Shown here: positions 6,265-11,641 of the stretch, in pieces
Layout: each line of letters begins with the position of its first letter
Position numbering within the stretch: position 1 is the first letter of the stretch
DNA from: Bacteroidales bacterium
GTDB lineage: Bacteria; Bacteroidota; Bacteroidia; Bacteroidales; WRGA01
Length of the DNA: 11,641 nt
Reading direction: 5' to 3'
NCBI GenBank assembly: GCA_031279795.1
Contig: JAITHZ010000154.1
Span: forward strand, 1-11,641
Made by a program: the position numbers and the translations under genes
Notes under the pieces: generated by a model
What the model was told of the DNA's origin: nothing
What the model saw: the letters and a program-made list of their open reading frames with translations, nothing else
Databases searched by the model: none

Positions 6265-8421
6265 TTATTTCACGGTTGTTACTCCTCTGTAAGGAGTTTC
6301 ACCGGTTACTATTACGATATACATTCCAGCTGCCAGCTGTTTTTCAACTTCGGTTTGGGCGCTTATCGCAGAAGCGACCAACTGACCGGTTGCGTTGAAG
6401 ATGGCAATTGTGTTTGTACCCGCAAGATTGCTGACGGTTAGTTTACCGTTGCCGGAATATACAAAAACGTTGCTGGCGTTAATCAGATGTATATTGTTGG
6501 TGGCAAGCGCTTCAATTCGCCAGTAATGATTGGTTGAAGTGGCGGTTTTGTCGATAGAAACACCGCTGCCTTCGGTTTCGGCATCTGAACCTGCGTATGA
6601 ATTGGTGCGTTGTGGACCTGCGGTGATGCATCGAATGGAGTAGTAATTTTCGACGCCAACACGTTTCATTTCAAATTTTGCGTAAGGCGATGCAGCATCG
6701 TCGCCCCAGATAAGTTTATAGTCGTCGAATTTATCTGGTTCTGTGGCATGAGGATCGGTGCAGCGGGTGAGGTACTTCGCTGGCACGGACGCTACGGTGA
6801 TGTTGTAAATACCTGCTTCGTCGGGCACGGTAACAAACTTGATGCGCTGGTTATCGGCATCGGATTTTGCAGCGATGTTTATTCCGTTCGGTTTAGCGGT
6901 TTCGGTTTCGTAACCTGTGAAGTCAAGCGCATTGAAGTAAAGTCCGCCGTAATGAATGATACTGTAGTCCTTCGCAGGGTCTGGCGCAAATGCATTTACT
7001 GCTGCAATGCAGGCGGAGAGGGCATTATTCAGCACAAGAGTAGCGGCGCTGACATCCGCCTGTGTTGCATTATCGTTGTCGATAACGGTTTGAGCAGCAG
7101 TTCTGCCTGCAGACAGTTCGTCGTATGCTGCGGCAGGATACTGGTCGGCGTCTTCGCCGCGAACGGCATATTGCAAGAATTCATCTGCTTTCGCTACGGC
7201 GTCTGACAGCGCTGTTTTGACGACGCCCATTGTGGCGGCGTCCACAAGTTTCCAGTAATGTTTCCCGTCTGTTCCGTTTTTGTCGATATAGACTCCTCCG
7301 CCTGTCGTGTTGACATCAGTACCCATAAACCATGCAGGCTCTGTCTTTCCACCGGTCAAGGCAGCACACTTGATGGTATAAAATCCCGTTCCCGTGCTTT
7401 TGACAATGAAATGCGCCGTAGCCGCCGTTCCGTCTGCGCCCCACTCCAGGCTGTATCCATTGTCGCCGCGAGTGAGATATTCACCCGCATTGGCGACAGG
7501 CTGAATGGTGTAGTAACTGTTGCCTACAGCAGTGAGCTTAAACTGCTGGTCGGCAGCATAAGTAGCATCGGCAATCGTCCGGCTGTAACCAAAATAAAAG
7601 TTGCTCGAATGCTGAATGTAATACGTTGCCGACTCCGATGGCTGGAAGGGATAGACCGAAGCCCTGTAAGCATCCAGAGCGGCGATCAGGCCGGTCAGCG
7701 CGTCATTTACATCACCGACATACGCGCCATCGTCCTGCAATACGTCACGAGCGGTTACCAGAGCAGTCTGCAAGGCAGCGCGTGTGTCGGCGGGGTACTG
7801 GTCAGAGCCTGTTCCCTCCGAAGTGTTGTCGAACAGATGTTTCGCTTCGTCATACTTGTTTTGCAGCGCCGTTTTGTCGACTTCGCCTGTGGCAATGGCA
7901 ATAAACCATTGGGAATTTGTTGCCGTTTCTGCCTTGTTGGCATAAGTTGCCGAATTGTCCGTCAGGTAGTCTGTGCCCATATACGATCCGCTTGCCAGAT
8001 TTTTGAGCACAACGTGATCGCCTTTGTCAACAATTTGCCATTGAGCATTAAGCAATTTGTTTTCGGCAGTACTCGAAGGCCAGCTGTCTGGATTGTTCGG
8101 GTCGGCAGTCCATGACATTGTCCAGGCATTTCCCGCGTCCAGCCGAGCGAGAAACTCGTCATAGCCTACACACATAACTGTGTACGTGCCCTCTGAGCCC
8201 GGTACGGGCTGGAATTGAAATTGCTGGTCAATGTCAACCGAAGCCAGTTTAATCACCGGATTACTCACACCCAGCGACCTTGCCAAGTAAAGACCCGACG
8301 CCACGTGTTTGATCGTGTACACCTCGCCAGCATTAGGAACAGTAACGCTTTGCGCCGAAACAGAACCGATTGCCGTCCAAGTAAACAAAGATGCGAATAA
8401 AAGTAAAATTGTCTTTTGCAT
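6265..8421 (-). CDS. Predicted T9SS-secreted protein with three beta-trefoil-like and two FIVAR-like domains
   Basis: A 718-residue modular exported protein. The signal peptide is residues 1-23 (GSVSA, then Gln24). Three repeated domains (about 28-178, 260-395, 482-638) each carry three aromatic Q-x-W/F-like marks: QQFQF 66, NAQWQI 125, NSQWFI 169; DQQFKL 291, TAHFIV 335, KHYWKL 387; NQRIKF 524, YAKFEM 580, NHYWRI 631. This threefold pattern fits a ricin-like beta-trefoil. Between them lie two alanine-rich helical modules (about 181-255 and 399-478) with the DQYPA core typical of FIVAR-like repeats. Domains 2 and 3 share GTD/GSD, GGGVYIDK/GSGVSIDK and HYW motifs. Residues 645-718 form a T9SS type A sorting domain (GKLTVSNLAG, TIAIFNATGQLV, LAAGMYIVIVTG, final TTVK). 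No catalytic motif was seen, so it is probably a binding or adhesive protein. It has its own promoter-like box upstream and a terminator downstream, directly after gldN. Ligand unknown. Confidence 0.9.
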   Translation of the reverse strand: MQKTILLLFASLFTWTAIGSVSAQSVTVPNAGEVYTIKHVASGLYLARSLGVSNPVIKLASVDIDQQFQFQPVPGSEGTYTVMCVGYDEFLARLDAGNAWTMSWTADPNNPDSWPSSTAENKLLNAQWQIVDKGDHVVLKNLASGSYMGTDYLTDNSATYANKAETATNSQWFIAIATGEVDKTALQNKYDEAKHLFDNTSEGTGSDQYPADTRAALQTALVTARDVLQDDGAYVGDVNDALTGLIAALDAYRASVYPFQPSESATYYIQHSSNFYFGYSRTIADATYAADQQFKLTAVGNSYYTIQPVANAGEYLTRGDNGYSLEWGADGTAATAHFIVKSTGTGFYTIKCAALTGGKTEPAWFMGTDVNTTGGGVYIDKNGTDGKHYWKLVDAATMGVVKTALSDAVAKADEFLQYAVRGEDADQYPAAAYDELSAGRTAAQTVIDNDNATQADVSAATLVLNNALSACIAAVNAFAPDPAKDYSIIHYGGLYFNALDFTGYETETAKPNGINIAAKSDADNQRIKFVTVPDEAGIYNITVASVPAKYLTRCTDPHATEPDKFDDYKLIWGDDAASPYAKFEMKRVGVENYYSIRCITAGPQRTNSYAGSDAETEGSGVSIDKTATSTNHYWRIEALATNNIHLINASNVFVYSGNGKLTVSNLAGTNTIAIFNATGQLVASAISAQTEVEKQLAAGMYIVIVTGETPYRGVTTVK

Positions 8422-8450
8422 GATAATATAAATTAATAATTAACGATGCA

Positions 8451-8458
8451 CAAAAGTA
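8451..8458 (-). promoter_or_regulatory. Bacteroidota-type -7 promoter box (TACTTTTG) for the cargo gene
   Basis: The minus strand reads TACTTTTG, a full match to the Bacteroidota TAnnTTTG -7 element, with its 3' end 30 bases before the ATG at 8421. That predicts a start near 8444-8446 and a short AT-rich leader of about 25 nt. About 20 bases upstream, where a TTG-type -33 element is expected, I see only TTCCC, so the -33 element is poor. A weak -33 would fit a promoter that needs an activator. Confidence 0.6.
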
Positions 8459-8486
8459 CCGGAAATACATATCGCTTGGGAAGAAT

Positions 8487-8567
8487 TATGTTTCAAAGAA
8501 GTTCAGCCATGTTTCAATCGGGATTAAAACCAGTAAATAAGACAATAGCAGCGCTTTTTGAAACATA
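8487..8567. promoter_or_regulatory. Candidate operator: three copies of TTGAAACAT upstream of the cargo promoter
   Basis: The 9-mer TTGAAACAT occurs on the minus strand at 8496-8488 and 8517-8509, and on the plus strand at 8558-8566. The two same-strand copies are 21 bp apart (12-bp spacer), two helical turns, and lie roughly 45 and 65 bp upstream of the predicted start. The first and third copies form an 11-bp perfect inverted repeat (tatgtttcaaa 8487-8497, tttgaaacata 8557-8567). Direct 9-bp sites with a 12-bp spacer are the geometry used by LytTR-type response regulators, though the base match to a LytTR consensus is poor. Function is inferred. Confidence 0.45.
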
Positions 8568-8610
8568 GTGAGAATTAGGGTTAGTCAAGAAATAAATATC
8601 AAAATAATAT

Positions 8611-8626
8611 ATAAGTCCCCACTTAT
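8611..8626 (-). terminator. Weak AT-rich hairpin downstream of gldN
   Basis: ataagt (8611-8616) and acttat (8621-8626) form a 6-bp perfect stem with a four-base loop, starting 15 bp after the gldN stop. On the minus strand it is followed by ATATATTATTTTG, only loosely U-rich. It could be a weak terminator or a processing/stability hairpin of the T9SS operon mRNA. The stem has one G-C pair per arm, so it may also be chance. Confidence 0.25.
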
Positions 8627-8640
8627 GTTTTCTCAAACAA

Positions 8641-9798
8641 CTATCGGCGTCGCACCGACCTTGTTGGAGTGGCTGGTTTACTGGGTTTAGGCGTGGCGGT
8701 TTTCGCCTTGCTTTTTGAAGCTTTCTCCGGCTTTACCGATTTTTTCTCCGCTTCCTGCGTGGTTTCTTCTGCAGTTTTTTGTTCTTCGGACACAGCTGCA
8801 GTTTCTGTTTCTTGTTTTTCCTGTTTTTCGGATTTTTTGTCGGCGTCAAATTTGCGGAGCAGTTCTTTTTCGTCGCTGGTCAAGCGTTTTTTGCTTCTAA
8901 TGGCCTGTATTTCGACAGGGTCGGGTTTCCCCCAAAGGTTTCCTTCAAAAGCAATAAGTTCATTTTCAATCCGTTTACGTTCTATCTGCATAAGCGAATC
9001 AGTAGTAGCGTATTGAACGAGCGGCACGTTTGCCAGATTTGTTGCTTTGTAGATGTCGCCTTTGTACATACGTTGGCGGAAATAGTCGTCAAAAGTCGTG
9101 CTTAATACATTGTTGTAGTTGCTGGTCATGATTTGCGCTTGCGTTAGGTAAGGCCTCAGATCGTCATAGGTAACCCAAAACATTGGGTATCGCAGTGCAT
9201 CGTCGCCAAAATCACCCATGCGAAACAGCAACGGACAAAGTGCAACAATTTTGGAATCGAACGTTGAATTGGCCTGGTCAAAATACCAGACTTCCTTGAT
9301 GTAAAATCCCAGTACTTCGTTACTTGGCACGTCGCTTTCATGTACGGCGTAAAGTGGATTTTTAGCTGATTTGGCAAATTTTTCCTCGTAAGGGATAGAA
9401 AAGCGGGATAAAACTTCCTTGAAATTATTCCTGTACTGGTCGGTAAATACTTCTCTTCCGTCTAAATATTCGTATGAGGAAATTTTTCCTTCGGCCAGCA
9501 GATTAAAAATAAGCGTAAACAGATTAATTCTGTCTCCAATGGGTTCGACGGGAAAATAGAGCGGGCCGTTTTTTTCCTGTTTCAAGTCCAACTGTCGATA
9601 GATTTCCCGTAACCATACGACGTTGTCGGTGTTAGTTTCCTGATAGCCGTATTTGTTCTGAGCGCGAATGGATACGGTTGTCTGGCTTTCGGGCGCTACG
9701 GTTGCTGTCCGTCGGCTGGTAACAGTCTGTTGTTCCTGTGCTGTCATGCTTCCCGCCAATGCGCCCGTTGCGAATAAAATTACAAAAAGATGTTTCAT
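8641..9798 (-). CDS. gldN: T9SS ring-complex protein GldN/PorN
   Basis: Periplasmic component of the type IX secretion system. In known systems GldN/PorN partners with the GldK/PorK lipoprotein in the large ring under the outer membrane and contacts GldM/PorM. It has 385 residues. The signal peptide is about 1-20 (SMTA, then Gln21). The family core starts near residue 60 with NVVWLREIYRQLDL, then PLYFPVEPIGDRINLFTLIF (79-98), KISSYEYLDGREVFTD (105-120), EVWYFDQANSTFDSKIVALC (169-188) and RYPMFWVTYDDLRPYL (203-218), and runs to about 316. Residues 317-385 are a low-complexity Lys/Glu/Thr/Pro tail ending TRSVRRR, probably disordered; similar basic tails occur in Bacteroidales PorN. It starts 45 bp after the gldM stop, as the third gene of the usual L-M-N order. 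GldK would be expected upstream of gldL, outside the window. No downstream gldO paralogue is present. Confidence 0.96.
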   Translation of the reverse strand: MKHLFVILFATGALAGSMTAQEQQTVTSRRTATVAPESQTTVSIRAQNKYGYQETNTDNVVWLREIYRQLDLKQEKNGPLYFPVEPIGDRINLFTLIFNLLAEGKISSYEYLDGREVFTDQYRNNFKEVLSRFSIPYEEKFAKSAKNPLYAVHESDVPSNEVLGFYIKEVWYFDQANSTFDSKIVALCPLLFRMGDFGDDALRYPMFWVTYDDLRPYLTQAQIMTSNYNNVLSTTFDDYFRQRMYKGDIYKATNLANVPLVQYATTDSLMQIERKRIENELIAFEGNLWGKPDPVEIQAIRSKKRLTSDEKELLRKFDADKKSEKQEKQETETAAVSEEQKTAEETTQEAEKKSVKPEKASKSKAKTATPKPSKPATPTRSVRRR

Positions 9799-9843
9799 AA
9801 TTATGTTAACTTTTTATATATTTCAGTTTTCTTGCGAAGTTTT

Positions 9844-11409
9844 TCAATTTATAATAACTTCAATAGGCTGAATTTGCCGTTCGCCATCAGGTCCAACAGC
9901 TTTCACGCGTGAGACGTAAAAGCGTTTTCCTCTTGACAGACGGCGCATCTGGTCTTTTTGCCGGTCGGAGAAATTGCTTCCCGTAGTCACTTCTGGAACG
10001 GCGTTTCCCATCGAATCAAAAAACACAATTTCGAAGCCCGAAACCTGAAACTCAATATTCAGCAATCCGTCGTCGATAGCGGCTTTTATTCCGCTGGAAC
10101 TCAATAGCAAGGCTTTCGATAAGTTGCCACCTGCAAATCGTTTGACATTTCCATTTTCATCAGCATATTCGATAAATGGTTTCGGGTCGGGCAATGGTCT
10201 GACTTTAAATGTTTTTGTAGCAACCACTTGATTGCGTCCGTCAACTTGTGCCGTGACGGTAATAACAAAATCAGCGCCGACTTTTGCCGGTCGTGCGACC
10301 CATTGGCCATTGCCTTTCGGCGTCAGTGTTCCATTCCCGCTGCTGCTTGCCGAAACTGCCTGCGACGGCAAGCCTGGCACAGAAATTTCTATCGGGTTGT
10401 CTATCGCGGCGTACAGTACATTCATCATGGTCGCCGAAACGGTTGCCATCGGCGCGACTACCGTATATGACTGTTCAAAAGGATATTGTGTTTTTCCTCC
10501 ATTACTACGTGTAATTTCTATGAAGCCTTTTAACGGAAAATTGCCAATAGAGCCTGCCCGTACTTCAAATAAGCCCATATTTTCGGGTGGCAGAAGTTTA
10601 TCGTTGATAAAAATCGAAGGTCGCTGTGTGGAATCTTCCGCCGAAAGTACGATATGCGCGCTGTACATGCTTCCCTGTATGACATTTTGCGAATTGGGAA
10701 TAACATAAGCTTTGATTCGGTTTACTCGGAAATCTCCCACATCAATATTATTCAGCAACGTGTGCAAGACTTCGCCCTCGGCGTAGAGAATATCGCTTTG
10801 CAGTTTCGATAGCAAGGTCGTTGCTGCTGCCACCGGCATGTTTTCAAACCATGATTCTTCCCAGTTTTTATTTTCGGCTTTTGCAGACTCAGAGGGTTCT
10901 GTGTTGAGGTTGTTCAGGATAATCCGCTGTTTCACCGTATCGTTTATCATAGACACAATGGTGTTTTTGTATCGGTCGATGAAGAGTTTCAATTTTCGAC
11001 CTTCTTTTTCGCCTCTCCCCGGCGCAAGCATCACCTGATTCGAAGCTTCCAGATCGTCAACATGTTCAATATTATCTATATCACCGTTTTTTCCATCGGC
11101 TTCTTTTACAATATCCACTTTCAGGCTCTGTATGTATTGATAGAGAGAATCTGTCAGCGAATGGACTTCCTTACCTTTCAGAAACCAAACTTCCGTTTTT
11201 TCCGTATTTTTATGGTAATATTCTGTCAGTTCGGCATAAAGCGCTACATTTTGTGACAGCGAGTTTCCAATGGTGCGTTTCAGGCTGTCTTCCACTATTT
11301 TAAATCCGTTCAACACATCCGACGATACGTTTAGCGCCAACATTGCGGTCAAAACGATATACATCAGGTTAATCATTTTCTGACGTGGTGATTTCGGAAT
11401 GTTTGCCAT
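9844..11409 (-). CDS. gldM: T9SS motor shaft protein GldM/PorM
   Basis: Inner-membrane-anchored periplasmic shaft of the type IX secretion motor. In studied systems its single helix sits inside the GldL bundle, and the dimer carries motion to the GldK-GldN ring. It has 521 residues. The N-terminus MANIPKSPRQKMINLMYIVL, with one transmembrane helix at about 13-29, is the GldM hallmark. Arg9, reported to be functionally important in Flavobacterium GldM, is conserved. The periplasmic part fits four domains: helical D1 (about 35-222), D2 (about 227-316, starting RVNRIKAYVIPNSQNVIQG), D3 (about 320-403, with MMNVLYAAIDNPIEISVPG) and D4 (about 408-521, starting KPFIEYADENG). The start at 11409 is supported by the conserved N-terminus; it lies 35 bp after the gldL stop. 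The length matches the family, and I see no truncation or frameshift. Confidence 0.97.
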   Translation of the reverse strand: MANIPKSPRQKMINLMYIVLTAMLALNVSSDVLNGFKIVEDSLKRTIGNSLSQNVALYAELTEYYHKNTEKTEVWFLKGKEVHSLTDSLYQYIQSLKVDIVKEADGKNGDIDNIEHVDDLEASNQVMLAPGRGEKEGRKLKLFIDRYKNTIVSMINDTVKQRIILNNLNTEPSESAKAENKNWEESWFENMPVAAATTLLSKLQSDILYAEGEVLHTLLNNIDVGDFRVNRIKAYVIPNSQNVIQGSMYSAHIVLSAEDSTQRPSIFINDKLLPPENMGLFEVRAGSIGNFPLKGFIEITRSNGGKTQYPFEQSYTVVAPMATVSATMMNVLYAAIDNPIEISVPGLPSQAVSASSSGNGTLTPKGNGQWVARPAKVGADFVITVTAQVDGRNQVVATKTFKVRPLPDPKPFIEYADENGNVKRFAGGNLSKALLLSSSGIKAAIDDGLLNIEFQVSGFEIVFFDSMGNAVPEVTTGSNFSDRQKDQMRRLSRGKRFYVSRVKAVGPDGERQIQPIEVIIN

Positions 11410-11444
11410 ATTACGTTACGTTAATTTCGTCAAATAAATACCCA

Positions 11445-11641
11445 TTAAAACGACTGTGGGCGGTTGAATATATTTCCCTGCATTGCGGTCAGCATACGAT
11501 CGTACACTGTGTTGAGCGCTGCCAGATTGCGTCCCATTTTTTCGGTTTCTTCCTTGAAACGGTCAGTGCCTTCCATTGAATTTACGTACATCAGGCGAAT
11601 ACGTTGCAGGCTGTCGTTGACATTTTCGACGATAGCAATCT
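11445..11641 (-). CDS. gldL: T9SS inner-membrane motor protein GldL/PorL, C-terminal end only
   Basis: The last 64 codons plus stop (TAA at 11447-11445) of a gene entering from the right edge. The visible peptide begins IAIVENVNDSLQRIRLMYV and contains GRNLAALNTVYDRMLTAMQG, matching the C-terminal NLAALNxVYxxML pattern of GldL/PorL, then ends FNRPQSF. GldL forms the ion-driven ring of the T9SS motor around the GldM helix. Its two transmembrane helices and key membrane glutamate would lie outside the window, so they cannot be checked. Position 35 bp before gldM agrees with the conserved gldL-gldM order. It is cut by the window edge, not broken. Confidence 0.92.
   Translation of the reverse strand, partial: IAIVENVNDSLQRIRLMYVNSMEGTDRFKEETEKMGRNLAALNTVYDRMLTAMQGNIFNRPQSF

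Noticed and set aside
6610..7206. Open frame of 198 codons on the plus strand
   Set aside because: Antisense to the FIVAR and third trefoil region of the cargo gene; low-quality Cys/Val-rich translation without family features.
7258..8115. Open frame of 285 codons on the plus strand
   Set aside because: It lies wholly antisense to the cargo gene, whose domains, signal peptide and sorting domain are clear. The plus-strand product shows no recognisable family, and its length is explained by few stop-generating codons in the opposite Ala-rich gene.
8422..8640. Small gene or ncRNA in the 219-bp gap after gldN
   Set aside because: No convincing start/stop frame with a protein-like product; the visible signals are a promoter box, repeated sites and a weak hairpin.
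1..11641. Insertion sequences, CRISPR, tRNA/rRNA, defence or phage genes
   Set aside because: Nearly all bases are covered by seven recognised genes with short gaps; no transposase, spacer-repeat array, cloverleaf or phage-like gene was seen.

Overview
This 11.6 kb window comes from a Bacteroidota genome, most likely order Bacteroidales. The taxonomic reading is inference. It rests on type IX secretion (T9SS) core genes, SusC/SusD outer-membrane uptake genes, a T9SS C-terminal sorting domain, a TAnnTTTG-type promoter box, and a GldN/PorN ending in an arginine-rich SVRRR tail of the Bacteroidales PorN kind. All seven recognised genes lie on the minus strand, so transcription runs from high to low coordinates. 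I see no tRNA, rRNA, CRISPR array, insertion sequence, transposase or convincing plus-strand gene.

Layout in transcription order. (1) 11641-8641 holds the end of a T9SS core operon: the last 64 codons of gldL/porL, complete gldM/porM, and complete gldN/porN, with gaps of 35 and 45 bp. GldL and GldM form the inner-membrane motor and its periplasmic shaft, and GldN belongs to the periplasmic ring complex. (2) 8640-8422 is a 219 bp regulatory gap. It has a TACTTTTG box just ahead of the next gene and three copies of a 9-bp motif upstream; two copies are in the same orientation and 21 bp apart. (3) 8421-6265 encodes a 718-residue secreted protein with three beta-trefoil-like domains alternating with two FIVAR-like helical modules, ending in a T9SS type A sorting domain. 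It is a predicted T9SS cargo. (4) 6245-6181 is a 16-bp perfect hairpin followed by a T-run, a terminator for the cargo gene. (5) 6140-974 is a complete SusC/SusD pair. (6) 937-1 is the first 312 codons of a second, divergent SusC-like receptor, 36 bp behind susD with no hairpin between, so probably the same transcript. Its partner SusD and any enzymes would lie beyond the left edge.

Taken together, the window joins three things: the machine that exports proteins across the outer membrane, a likely client of that machine with possible glycan- or protein-binding repeats, and an outer-membrane nutrient importer. Whether the client works with the importer, for example by catching a substrate at the cell surface, is an inference from gene order only. 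No carbohydrate-active enzyme, protease or sigma/anti-sigma pair is present in the window to name the substrate.
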